DNA from: Larimichthys crocea
Lineage: Eukaryota > Chordata > Actinopteri > Sciaenidae
Length of the DNA stretch: 64,000 bases
Direction of reading: 5' to 3'
Assembly: GCF_000972845.2 (NCBI RefSeq)
Contig: NC_040017.1
Coordinates: forward strand, 28,042,061-28,106,060
The notes below the pieces were generated by a model, which was not told where the DNA came from, ran no database searches, and worked only from the letters and a program-made list of their open reading frames with translations. How positions within the stretch are numbered: the first letter of the stretch is position 1; every line of letters starts with the position of its first letter. Of this stretch, positions 1 to 11,175 are shown piece after piece. Made by a program: the position numbers and the translations under genes.

Positions 1-2390
1 TGTTTTATCAAGAAGGACGAGAACAAACCGACACGCTTCACAGAGCTCGTTTCTTTTTATATTTGTCAAAGGGAAACTGTTGCTGGGTAAGATTTCTCTA
101 TGAATAGATTTCAATCGTATCACATAAAAAATGTATTAAACATACATATAGACAGGCGTTCCCTCTGGCTGACCCTGCTCTCTGCCGTGTTTCCTGATAT
201 ACTGTTTGCACTCTGATAGCTGCCGGTCGACTGTATCACAGAGCGGCTCTGGATTTATTTCTCCATGTTTGAATACAACGCATACATCAATTGGTTAGAT
301 TTCCATCCAGGGAGAGTGTTATTGAAGCCCGACGCCTTAACGAGCGTAATATAAGCTGATATCAGAAATCATGATGACATTTGTGTACCGTGGCCGTGCC
401 ATAAAAATGCTAATGTTGGAGGAGGTGGTTGGATGATTAGACAGAGTGCTGCTGATCTTATTAGATAAAACACTCAGTGCTATGCAGGCTTTCCTCATAA
501 AAACACTGATATACCACGTCTGACGCTGCTGTGACGGGATTCAGGCGAGTCCTGGGATGTGTCAGAGACATTTAAAGGTATCATCATAGACATTAGCATC
601 CAGAGGACATTTCTAAAGCAAAGGAAGCAACATTTCGATGTTATGATGGCGACTTTTAGCTGATGATGTTTCTCTACAGACGAGCAGTTTTATAAACTTG
701 TTAATGTCATTACATTAAAGGCAGGAAGTGGATCAGGATTTCCTTTAACGCAAAATTAGAAACAAACTTTATTTCCTGGAAAGTTTTCTCACGAGATGAA
801 CTCAATAATTCTGAAGAAAGTGTTTGAATGTTTGTGGCTGAACTCTTTAATGTTTACTTTGTATAAACTAGTCCTGAAGCATTTCAACAAGAAAACCATG
901 GTTCATATTTGATTCATCTGTCACTAACATTCCTGCCGCTTCCTAAAGAACGACCCTGACCTCAAGGTCAGGCATTACATGAGTCACTTTGTAACCTGGA
1001 AAGAGCTTTTTAAAACCTTGAAAATGGAAACATTGGAAAACAGTAGATTAGCATTTTAATAGAAAATTCAGAAAATAATCTGTAGATTCATCAATAAAGA
1101 GTCCTTCTCCAATATGACTGTAAAATTAATTTTAAAATCATTTTCTAAGATTTCTGACTCATTTATAAAGAAAACAATCAGTTATAATAATCTGTTGTCG
1201 TCATGAGCTTTGATACGGATCACTGAGCGTTGCCGTTGAATCATCGCTGCTTTTGTGAATGTGAATTTTGGTGAGTGACGAGTTTGTTTTGGCTCAAACA
1301 GAGTTATAAATCTTTATCCTCGTTTAGCCTTTTTGGGTTTTTTTTTGTTGTGATATTAAAAATCTAAATAAAGCCTCTTGTTTATTTATTACCGTCCATC
1401 AGACGGACAAACAGACGAGAAACCACTCAACAACAACGGGCCCGCCCCTCGCCGCCATCGTCTGCTTAATACGGAGGTTGTAGCAGAGGAGATTATTGCT
1501 GTTACCATGGTGACCTTTAACACCATACAACAAAACAGTGTTTTTCTCTAAATGCTCAGATCTGTCTCGAATGTCACGAGGAACAACGAGAGCGAAGGTG
1601 AAGATGTAAACGCTTGACCCTCACAGAAACACCTACACGGGATCAGACTTAAAATACATACATGACACGCTGAAGCAAACATACTGTACATGAAGATGTT
1701 CACCATACACCCACACACTTGATCTTCTTCTCTTCACCTCCTCCTCTGTCTGATTCCCTCCATCTATTCTCCTCCCCTCTCTCGGACAGTGAGGATGGTT
1801 AGTGGAGCAGAGGAGCAGTAATAAGACCTTCCCCCGCCTCCGAACACTCAAAGCTTCAAACACAAACACGAGATGAGAGGGAACAACTGCCTCACATGCT
1901 CCCGGACATCCATGTTTCTCTTTCCATCTCCCTCTTAAGAGTCTGGCACCATGTCTGCGTCAGATCTCCTCCAGGCTGTTTGTGGTATTATCAATGATGT
2001 GGAGAGAGGAGGTGGATGTGGGTGGGTGTGCATGTTTTATAGCAGCATGCCGACCCTGTTATCCAGCGCAGGTGATTGATAACGCTCTATGTGTTTATCT
2101 AATGGCATTTTAACCATGTGCTAATGTCTGCTCTCCCATTCACACACAGCACCACTCATCTTCCTTTGCTTTTTATTTCCAAATTCTCAAAGCAGAGTGG
2201 TCGATCCATCTCTCTGAGAGCCATTACCTTTGTCTTGTTGGCAATAATTGCAAAGGGGAAAAGGAAGAAGGGGGTGTACTTTAACTTTACATCTTGTTTT
2301 GCCATTAGCTGATTTATGTGAAGCAGCTTTTCAAAAAACAAGGTCGCAGAGATGCTTAAAACAAGCTGAAACTGTGACAAAGTGAAATTT
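1..2390. other. No gene seen; single-copy-looking DNA
   Basis: No open frame with recognisable protein similarity and no repeat I can name. Base composition is unremarkable, with a short GC-rich patch near 1435-1460. The frames between 1,633 and 2,380 overlap on opposite strands in low-complexity pyrimidine-rich DNA and are not credible genes. Confidence 0.5.
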
Positions 2391-2406
2391 AAAGGACCAG
2401 TGTGTG

Positions 2407-2492
2407 CAGGATTTACTGATATCTAGGGCATACATTAAAATTAGGCATACAGGATTTACTGATATCTAGGGCATACATTAAAATTAGGCATA
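2407..2492 (+). repeat. Perfect 43-bp tandem duplication
   Basis: Two adjacent identical 43-bp units, 2407-2449 and 2450-2492, each starting CAGGATTTACTGATATC. Perfect identity suggests a recent duplication, inside the end of an older interspersed repeat. Confidence 0.9.
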
Positions 2493-2570
2493 GAAAGGTC
2501 AAATTTAATTTAAATTAAACATGTGCAAAGGTGCAAATAGAAAACTACATTGAAAAAGTAACACTAGAAA

Positions 2571-2654
2571 TCTCTGTCTGTCTCTTTCCGGGTTTTGCCT
2601 AGTCAGGCACGGTATTGGTTGAAGACGCAGTCACATCTCCCTTTACTGAAAACT
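2571..2654 (-). repeat. ~84-bp fragment shared with 52,821-52,903
   Basis: This segment matches the reverse complement of 52,821-52,903 at roughly 90 percent by eye, including the exact core GCCTAGTCAGGCACGGTATT. The partner lies inside another dispersed repeat, so this is either a common module of two repeat families or an insertion nested in the element at 2391-2720. Confidence 0.7.
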
Positions 2655-2720
2655 CAACTCAACATGGTGGACTCCATGAACGGAGACCTGCTGGTTCTGT
2701 ATAAACAACAAGACATCTTT

Positions 2721-5319
2721 GGTCTCTCTAAATAATATTATAGAGAAGGTTCTGACCTGCTCTGTGTGGAAAGTGTCATGAGATAACTGAAGTTATGGAG
2801 CTATAGAGACAGACTGAACATTATGTAGACGCTCTCCAAAAGAGAGCTATGGTGCTAAAGTCATTAGTCTATAATTGGGTGATCTGTGAGTCATGGAGAA
2901 AGAAACTGCTGTCTTCCAGTTTTAAAATTAAAAACACACTAGCTGTCTGAGTTTAACCTTTCTGCAGTTAATTGTGATATTTTGGGTGTTTCGAATTTAA
3001 AAATAAAATGTGCTGCAAAGGTTTTCTATTTCCATCCCGAGTAAATTATTTCATTGGATTTCACTGGTGCCCTTTTTTTCTGCCACGTTACAGCAGAATG
3101 ATATTTGCTTTTAAATCTCATAACTCTACTCTAAAATAAACCCCCTGCCGGCACCGCTCGTAACACCTACACTGCTCAGAATGAGACTTCTATCTGCTGT
3201 TGACTTTATTCAAGATATCTGACATCACATCTCATTCAGGATACAAATTTATGCTGATTCACGGGGAAACTTACTCCATAAAGTTTGTGTCCAACTTCTT
3301 CAATCAGCGGTACCACATCTACTATTCAGTTTTAAATTATATTTTTGTTTAATACAACCTTTAATATAACTAACTGTAATTTAAATAAAACTACTTGGCC
3401 TCAAGCACCACTCAGCATTTAAATTACAGCCTAAATGGCACGCACAAATTTGATTTTTAATGGCTATTTTCCATTTTCATTTATTTAATTTTTTTTTTCA
3501 CTTTTGCAGGCAGGAAATCATCAAATTAAATGAACTCAAGTAGCTTCACATGTTTTTGTTTTTAAACATGCATCATTTTGGTGTCATTGTTTGCAGTGTA
3601 ATGGTCCTTAAGAGGAAACCCCTGGGATACATTTGGAAGATTTAAAAAAAAAAACCTGAGCAGCATGTGATTTATCTTATAATGCCCACATCTCCTGAGC
3701 CCCTCATTACATGGTAATTATACCGTGACGCCGGGGGCAAAGTGCTTCACTGATTTACTTAGAGAAGTGTTGGAATTAGAAAACACTGAAACAGTTTTTC
3801 TTTTTGAGGCTTTCATGTCAGGTTCAGCAGCTCATGTCGGATCTCTGAAGCTGAATTTAGATGTTCGTGCTTCTCCCGATTAAACAGACACGCCCCATCT
3901 CAGATGTTAACGGCAGTCAGCGTGCTCATCCTGCTTCAAACACACCTTCTAGAAATTGTATTTTAATAATACTAATTTGTTTTCCTAATTACGTTGAGAT
4001 GTAAATGTTCCTGGGGAATGCTTTTTTTCCAGTGTAGGAAGTGCTACGTTAATTTACAGATGTGGTTCTCTTTAGGCACCAGGAACAATTCCTGATTGTT
4101 ACAATTTAGTGAGTGTAATCCACTGTGTAACTATGTTCAGCTGTACTCGAGTATTTGTTCTGATTACATTACTTCTGATCAAAAAACAACAGCAGACCCA
4201 GCAGCAGCTGATATCAGTGCCTAGTCCAGCAGCAGTCAGCCCAGCTCGGCGTCTGTCTTTCAGCCTTTTATTTCACCAAGCTCTCACCAACCACTAAAAG
4301 TCAGTCCCACATTTACTCTTGTCCGGCGGCTTCTTGCTCGCTCACTCTCTCCTTTTCTCTTCTTAGCTTCCTCCGTCAGCGTCCTCTTCACTCTCTCCTC
4401 CTCTGCCATAAGCAAACACCGCCCACTCGTCTGGTTCTGGTACAACACCGCTCTCCATCAGCTTCACCCCCCCATTGCATTCCTGGAAAACCTTTGCCCG
4501 GTGGTCCTTACCCTCCAGTGTAAACACAAACAGTTTCCTGGTGCTCTTGGTAACGTCCAAGCACAAAGTTGTGTAGTTAAAGAGCAGACATTTGATTGAC
4601 AGAGGCATAATTCACCCTATTATAATTCACTGATGTGTTAATGATATTTTGTAGCAGAAAAGTTGCTAAATGTTGCTTCAGGTTCTGTCCTGACCAACAC
4701 TGCTTCTGTCTTCTAAAGACAGGAAAAAATCACTTCTAGGAATAATGTAAATGGGGTAGTGGGTTATAGGTTCTAATGCATTAAACTATTCTTTGAACTT
4801 CAGGTCAGTTCATCTCAGCAATCTCTTTAGCGAGTCGATCCCTTGTCCATTAAAGCCATTACACGTCTCTCCTCCCATCTCTGAAATGATGAGCAAGTGC
4901 AGAGAACATCAGCACTATCCCATCAACAAGACAAGCTCTCCAACCATTAGTCACCTCTTGCAGACTTACTCATGCATTACATTAACAGAATGTAGTTGTT
5001 AAAGGCTTTAAATACATGAGGAGGCTGCGGGGAACCAACGACCGGCTTCTGCCGCTTGAAATACTCAAATAAGATGTTTCCCTTCATAAAATGTTTGCTT
5101 TGAGATACATACAGTATGTATTGATATCCAGCAAAAGTCCGAGGTCACTGGCAGAGTTTAAAGACGCTTCGACAGTATTGTTCTCTGATTCAAACCTCGG
5201 TCTTTTCTGGCAGACTGGACAGTTGTCTGTCTGTAATTTAACAAGCAGCAGGTGTCGAGGCTGGAAATGTAACCGTCAAAGTCAAACAGGTCTAGCTGGC
5301 TGGAAATCCTGACATTGAG
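2721..5319. other. No gene seen
   Basis: No coding similarity. A 23-base string around 4311-4333 (core ACTCTTGTCCGGCGGCTTC) recurs at about 53,514-53,536, so part of 4,100-4,700 is probably an old unnamed interspersed repeat. Short open frames at 4109-4608 on both strands overlap each other and are not convincing. Confidence 0.45.
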
Positions 5320-5960
5320 ATGTGAATTTTAGGGATTTCCTGTTGATTGTAGATCCATTTTATTTAAGGGAAGTGCATTCAGAACCATTATCCGTTAAAT
5401 TAGGAGACTACTTATTGGGCCATGAAACTTTCACACCTCATTTGGGAGCAAATAGTGTTTATAGCATCGTAAACCTTTGCAAGCCACACATGGTTTGTCA
5501 TACATAAATGAGAATTAGCATATGAGAGGATGGTAAATCTCTGATCATATTTTTTTAATGGACCCTAAACCAATGGTCTGTATCCATACCTTTTATTGCC
5601 CGGCTCCTAAATTAAATTTTCTAATGCTGCTCACATTTTATCTCTCGGAAACATTGTTGTCTGTGTTGAGGAGTTATTAGTGTTCATCTTTTTGGGCTGA
5701 TCAATAAAATGGGCTTTACTTACCTGCTGTTTTACTTGAGAGGCCAGACCATCAGTCAGCAGGGTGCTGGTCAAATACTAGCTGTTAGTTAGTAGACTGA
5801 AACTCTTTGTATAGGTTGAGTTGTTTGTCACGTTAGCAGATCAATATCACATGCTCTTCACCCTTAGTAAGTGGTCTTGTTCATCTCTTTTTAGATATCA
5901 GGGTTAAACGACACCTTAGTGAGTTTCCACATTAGCCTGAATCTATACTCTGATCTGGTA
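5320..5960. other. AT-rich non-repetitive block, possible conserved non-coding element
   Basis: About 640 bp with balanced composition, no simple repeat and no match to other parts of the window, unlike the microsatellite-rich surroundings. This texture is typical of conserved non-coding elements, but conservation cannot be seen from one sequence. It includes the minus-strand exon candidate at 5724-5777. Confidence 0.2.
5724..5777 (-). CDS. Weak candidate 54-bp internal exon
   Basis: On the minus strand a perfect consensus donor (CAG followed by GTAAGT, at 5,718-5,726) closes a 54-bp open segment reading YLTSTLLTDGLASQVKQQ, exactly 18 codons. The upstream AG is preceded by CTAACTAAC-like branch sequence but only a weak pyrimidine tract, and an in-frame stop lies immediately before it. 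I do not recognise the peptide. One perfect donor of this length is expected by chance about once in a window this size, so this is only a candidate. Confidence 0.13.
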
Positions 5961-6475
5961 ATGTGTTTTGAGATGGAGGCGTGGGGGCTAATAAAGCGTT
6001 CTCATGTTCAATCAGTCTTTTAACGGATAAGCAAAGCGCTCACGCCCACTCAGTCTCCCGAGTCTTTAAGCATGCAGCAGTTGGCTGTTGTCCAGTGGTC
6101 ATTTAGTCCATGTGGCTCCCAATATTCAGCTAAACATGCCCCTGAAAACAATAAAAAACAAAGGGATTCCTCCTCACAGCCTCCGAGATGGATCAGGAAT
6201 AAACATGCACAGCGGTGGAATATTAAGTGTGTTTGTTTGACCTTTGCAGATGAGCCGGATGATCTCTTGAGATTAAAATCTGGAATTTAAATTTGGAAGA
6301 AGTGGTAGCACAAGCAGAGTTTGATGGAGGGGGTAGACATACAGTATGAACATATTTATGTTGACACAACAAAAGTGCGAGGACACACTCCTGACCACCT
6401 GCTGTTGCAGTCTTGTGGTGTGTTGTAGTTTGTCCTAGGTCTTATATCACAACCCAACTCATACAGGGTGGGATG

Positions 6476-6790
6476 AATCTTGTCATCCTGTCTGAACTTG
6501 TCCATGTGTTTCTTGGTTTCATTGTCAGTTTGTCTTCAAGCTTTCCAGTCACTCCTTGTGTTTTTCTTTCCCATCTGGTTTAGACGTCTGTTTTGTGTTC
6601 TGGACTTTGGATTTTGCCGGTTCCTTTTTGGATTTGTTTTCTTGTTTGGACGTCTTTCCTCCACCTTTTGAATTGTGCCTGGCCGACAACCCGTACGCTT
6701 TTGTACATTCATTGTACTTTGTGACATGAAATCATTGTTCTGCACTCGCTCTGCCTGCAGTTTGGGTCCTGTCCCCCATGTTCCTGGTTA
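6476..6790 (+). mobile_element. LTR-end-like dispersed repeat fragment
   Basis: A T-rich segment of repeated TTTTGTT, TCTGGACTTTGGATTTTG-like phrases ending in a CTGCCTGCAGTTTGGGTCCT-like motif. This resembles the downstream end of LTR-type repeats common in fish genomes (tails with CTGC...TTGGGTCCTG). No TG...CA termini or target-site duplication could be defined, so boundaries are approximate and the family is unassigned. Confidence 0.35.
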
Positions 6791-7600
6791 CCTTGCTCAA
6801 ACTGTGATATAAAGAAATTGTTTCCAGTCTGTCAACCACATTTAATGCCATTGGTAAGAACTGGAAAGACAGACTTGATCACCCAACATCAGTGTTAGAC
6901 TTCACTAAAGCTTTTGTGGCTGGATGGGATCAAATCCCTGCAGCCAGGTTCAACATCTGAAGAGCGGAGGCTGTTAGAGCAGCACAATAATGCACATAGC
7001 TTCTGAATCTCTTAGTGAAATGAGATATTTGAATGACTTGCACTCTCAGCCTTTTAGGAAACTGGGATCGTTTTCTCTGTCCTTGTCCCATGGGTGTAAT
7101 CAGTGCTTCAGAAGAGAGTTAACGTTTTTTTTTAGTACGTTCTGTCCATCGGTTTATCAGTGACATGGATGGATCGGTCTGGGATGGCTTCGAAAATCAA
7201 TTTACATGCAAAAACGATGAGTAAATAGATTGTTGCATGGACAGAAGGACAGAACAGGAGAGACTGAAAGACACAGTAAAAAAAAAGACCATGACCAACG
7301 AGATTGAGCCTGAGATTGATCAATACAGAAAAGCTTTTTATTGTTTTAGTCTATCATTTCTTTGGGTTAATTAGATTTTGAGTCCATGATCCAGCCCCAG
7401 ATCTGAAGATATTCGATTTTCTGCCAATCGACTCATCACTTCAGCTACCAGGAGAGGAGAGAGGCTGCAAAAAAGAGGAAAGTATATGAGGTATGGACAG
7501 GAGGTGGTTGGACAGGACAAGAGAAGTGAAGACTTAGAGGACAGACATATTTCTCTTTTTGCTCTGTTGTCTCACTCTTTTTGTCAGATTTTTATTCATG
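6791..7600. other. No gene seen
   Basis: Unremarkable DNA with no repeat I recognise. It runs up to a long pyrimidine stretch at 7555-7625 that precedes the exon candidate at 7626. Confidence 0.4.
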
Positions 7601-7625
7601 TCTCTTTCTCTCTGTCTTTTTACAG

Positions 7626-7799
7626 AAGTACAGTCGCGTGTTATCTGCAGAAGTTCACATCAGGGTAGAAAGACTGTCAGAGTTGGAAGCAGCCAAAAAA
7701 AAACACCTCCAGATTTATTCTCCCCGAAGCTCCTCTGTCTGTCTCTGCTACAGTTTCCCCCGGAGATCCAAAGATTTGAGTCAGAGGATCAATCCGTGA
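7626..7799 (+). CDS. Weak candidate exon (terminal, or 39-bp internal)
   Basis: A strong acceptor-like sequence (long CT-rich tract ending TCTTTTTACAG at 7,625) is followed by an open frame starting KYSRVLSAEVHIRVERL and continuing about 57 codons to a TGA at 7797-7799. The first part is charged and helix-like. If the weak donor GTAGAA at 7665 is used, the exon would be exactly 39 bp (13 codons). A second acceptor-like CTGCTACAG lies near 7,752. I recognise no homologous protein, and no partner exons are visible nearby. It could equally be chance. Confidence 0.2.
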   Translation, partial: KYSRVLSAEVHIRVERLSELEAAKKKHLQIYSPRSSSVCLCYSFPRRSKDLSQRINP

Positions 7800-9512
7800 T
7801 CCAAATGTGAACAAAAAGGTCGCCTCCTTGAACAAGAGTCAAAGCAGGACTGACGCTCACCAACAAATTGATAGATTGACAAGTTGTCTACATGTTGTTT
7901 TAGCTGCTAGATAATCTTATTGACATTTTCCAACACTGTTTATTTCACTTTGTGTTGTTTGGCTTTAAACACACAGTGCTCTGTATTTCTTTATATCGCA
8001 GTAATCATGATTAACCACTGATTGGCCCCTTGGAGGATAAAGGTATTCTTGTTTGTCTCAGACCTCTTAAGCCTTGGAACCAAATATTTGACTCCTAGGA
8101 TGTCCATCGTTGGGTCGGTGATAGGTTTTCAGTTTTAGGACTTGGCTCTGGGGTTGGGACCTTTAGTTTGAAGGTTCTTCCCGTCTCTGCATGGGTTTAG
8201 TCCTCGTTGGTTCTCTGGCTTCCTCCTACAGTCCAGAGATATGCCGTTAATTGGTGACTTTAAAATGTTCATTGCATCTCCCTCCCTGACTTAAGATGCG
8301 CTGCTTATTATCAGATTGCACAGATTTGATTGGCTCAGTTGCATTATATTAGATGATTTACTTTGGTTAAAATAGAAACGCTCTGCAGGGCGACGTTTCT
8401 CCCAGATTGGGAGCCAGATTGGTGCTCGAGTAGCGAGGCCTTGGAAGAATGATTGTTGTTTTTGGTCTTTTCAAAGTGGCAGATAACCACTCAAATATTT
8501 GATTTCACAGTTTACATTTAGTTTTATCTGGCACTCAGATACTTTCCTTGTGGTTTTATTGCGGCGGCCGATCTTTAGCACTCCAGCCGAACAGAGTAAG
8601 ACGCCGCTGAAAACTCAATTTGTTTAATCAATGTGCAGCTTAATTCTGGTCGATAGATGCATCACTTTCCAATGAATGCAGAGCAAAAAAACAGACATTG
8701 ACTTCCAGTGAAGCCTTCACACTCCACCGACCCAGACGCTGTTAAAATTGAGTGATTCAAGTGAGTAAAGTGGGTGGGAGTGTGCGGACACTTTTCTCAC
8801 TCACAGGCCTCTCGTCTCTAATTATCCACCGTCCTATATCATGTAAAGTGACTGTGCGCAGATCCCAGTCAGTCAAAAACTCGAAACCATGAAGAAACAA
8901 GAAGCAGAGAGAGCAACAAATAGTTTAATTTTACATAGACTGGACGGACTTGAGTCCTCTCTGTCCTTGAGAAGAGATAAAGACAGAACAATGAACAGGA
9001 AATGAATGAAATGATGACTTTAGATAAAAGTTAATGACGTGTACTGGACTGGACTCCGACAGTTTTATTGGGTGCAGTCATATCCTGGCCCATTGTCTTT
9101 TAGTACGAGGCACTAAAACTAAGAAAAGAGAAGAACGCCCTTTGGTAAACTAATTATTGATTCAACTCCCGGCTATAAAAACTGACACTTTTGGCAACAT
9201 ATAACAAAATACCAGGACACTAACCTTTTGTTAGCAGGTCAGAGTGGTTAGAACATTTCAGGTTTCTAATGATTTAAGGTTGTGGGTAAATCTTTTGGTA
9301 TTTTGGCCCAAGGGGCAAATCTTTACGGATAATATTTTTTCATAGCCACCAAGAATCAGTCCAAAATATTAGTGTTTTTCCATCCATAATCATGTGTTAT
9401 GTTCAGTGCATGAGTGACTACGGCAAACAGTTTTTGAGAAATGAAACGGGTTTCCATATTTGGATTAATCATCCATTCTTTCATACATGATTTGAACAGA
9501 CAATAACACTTA
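7800..9512. other. No gene seen
   Basis: No repeat or coding similarity that I can support. Open frames are short and unremarkable. Confidence 0.45.
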
Positions 9513-9844
9513 AATGGTAATGGTAAATGGACTGTACTTATATAGCGCCTTTCTAGTCTTCCGACCACTCAAAGCGCTCTACACTACATATCTCATTCAC
9601 CCCATTCACACACATTCATACACTGATGGCATTGGCTACCATGCAAGGTGCCAACTGCTCATCAGTTTGTAGGTCTAACCATTCATACACATTCACACAC
9701 CGATGGCACAGCCTTCGGGAGCAATTTCGGGTTCAGTGTCTTGCCCAAGGACACTTCGACATGCAGACCGCAGGAGCCGGGGATCGAACCGCCGATCATC
9801 TGATTAGTGGACGACCCGCTCTGCCTGTGAGCCACAGCCGCCCA
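9513..9844 (+). repeat. Teleost dispersed repeat of 'TATATAGCGCC' type
   Basis: Starts with TAATGGTAAATGGACTGTAC and TTATATAGCGCCTTTCTAG, continues through paired 'CATTCATACACATTCACACA' phrases, a TTGCCCAAGGACACTTCGAC motif, GGGATCGAACCGCC, and ends GAGCCACAGCCGCCC. I know this order of motifs as a very common, non-coding interspersed repeat in ray-finned fish. It supports the teleost assignment. Frames within it are not genes. Confidence 0.8.
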
Positions 9845-9962
9845 CTTCTCAGCCAAACAGCAGCAGCAGTGTCGGTTAGCGGTTTGGATGACTGATTATA
9901 GTACAGCCAAAGTGTTCACAGATGAGAGAGCTGGAAGAAAATGGCCATCAGAGAATGTGGAG

Positions 9963-10220
9963 GAACGATTATTTCATCAAGTGAAGTTGGAAAGGGAGAG
10001 AGGGAGGGAGGGAGAGGAAGGACAGAGGAGAAGACGAAGGCGACAAATGGAGCGAGATGAAGAAGGGGGAGGAGGAGAAAATTGAACATTGGGTTGAAGT
10101 TGATTAATGGTGAGCGCAAAGGAACACGGGAATAAGAAAGTGGGAAGGAGAAAAAGGACAGAAAGAGACGGAGGAGGGGTAACAGGGAGACAGATGCATG
10201 AGTGCTCAAGGAAAGAGGGA
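9963..10220 (+). repeat. Polypurine-rich tract
   Basis: Plus strand strongly enriched in A and G (GGGAGAGAGGGAGGGAGG and similar). The overlapping frames on both strands at 9,888-10,330 are low-complexity translations of this tract and not genes. Confidence 0.7.
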
Positions 10221-10709
10221 GGGATGAGGAACAGAGGAGGGTGGATTGGACTCCGTCCTCTTGGGTGTGCTGCTTTGGAAAACCAAAAAATCATTGATCC
10301 TGCTTTGTCCAGAGATCGGGACTGATCCATGATCCATGACGGTCAACTCTGGAGGTACTAACGAGCCAGAACCAGAACTGAGAATCTGAGTTGCTGCAGT
10401 TTGTTGCAAGAATTTGATAATCGTGGCAAATAAAGGTTACATTGTGTAGTAAATGCAGAAATGGATGATACTCACTTGAATAACTCAAAAGCCTTGTTCT
10501 GTTTCTCCTGAACAAACAGTCCCAAAATTAGCTTTAAGTTAAATATTCACCTGCCGGACTGGAACATCAATACTTACCACGTTGATAACATCGATTTCTT
10601 GCACTCAGTATAACCACAGTCAATGTAACGACCGACCTTTGGACACATCTTCAGCATGGCCTTTTCTTGAACAGACCACTTCTGCTGCTCTGCTGCTTCA
10701 CCTGAACAT

Positions 10710-11175
10710 TAGGGCTGCTCAATATGGTAAAATCATGTTGTGATTATTCTGGGAGATTGCAATATGATTCATGATATGAGGCTCAAAGTCCAATTCACAA
10801 ACAAACAGCCGCAGCAGCAGCGCTACCAGCCGCCCGCTGTTATCAGCGTCTTCAGAGAGTTGGTGCTAACTGAAGCGAGGCCAGTGATCATGGCAGCAGT
10901 GATTGTAGGCAGGCCGTGCAGTATGTATCACAGTTATGTGCACAGATGGCCCACAGACAGTACAGTACCCGATATTCACCACGAGGGAAAGAAACTGTCA
11001 GACAACATAAAACATAACGCTGCAGGAAGCGGAGACGGCGGTTACAGCAGACCAGTCCAGCAGAGAGCAGAGTCTGAGAGAGACAACGACTCTTCATGCA
11101 CCAGAACCTCCACACAGACTGAGTCAGACTTCATTTGAATAAGTTTCTCAAATCCAACATATGATTCAAATAGAG
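10710..11175 (+). mobile_element. Possible hAT-like repeat remnant
   Basis: Begins TAGGGCTGCTCAATATGG followed by GTGATTATT...GCAATATG phrases, as at one end of hAT-derived miniature elements in fish (TAGGGCTGCACAATAT-type). No matching inverted terminus was found downstream, so the right boundary is a guess. The 132-codon open frame at 10,740-11,138 reads through it without recognisable domains. Confidence 0.3.

Larger units (their letters stand above)
2391..2720 (+). mobile_element. Fragment of a GGTCCAGTGTG-type teleost repeat
   Basis: The stretch opens with AAAGGACCAGTGTGTGCAGG, close to the end of a dispersed fish repeat whose ends read TTAAAGGTCCAGTGTG. Further in it carries a piece like ACATGGTGGACTCC, an internal signature of the same family as I remember it. 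The opposite end was not found, so the right boundary is approximate. Two later segments, at 18,391-18,980 and 51,190-51,364, share the terminal motif. It is non-coding. The family name is not known to me; identification is from memory of the motif. Confidence 0.5.

Noticed and set aside
9626..9895. 89-codon frame
   Set aside because: Lies wholly inside the common 'TATATAGCGCC' dispersed repeat.
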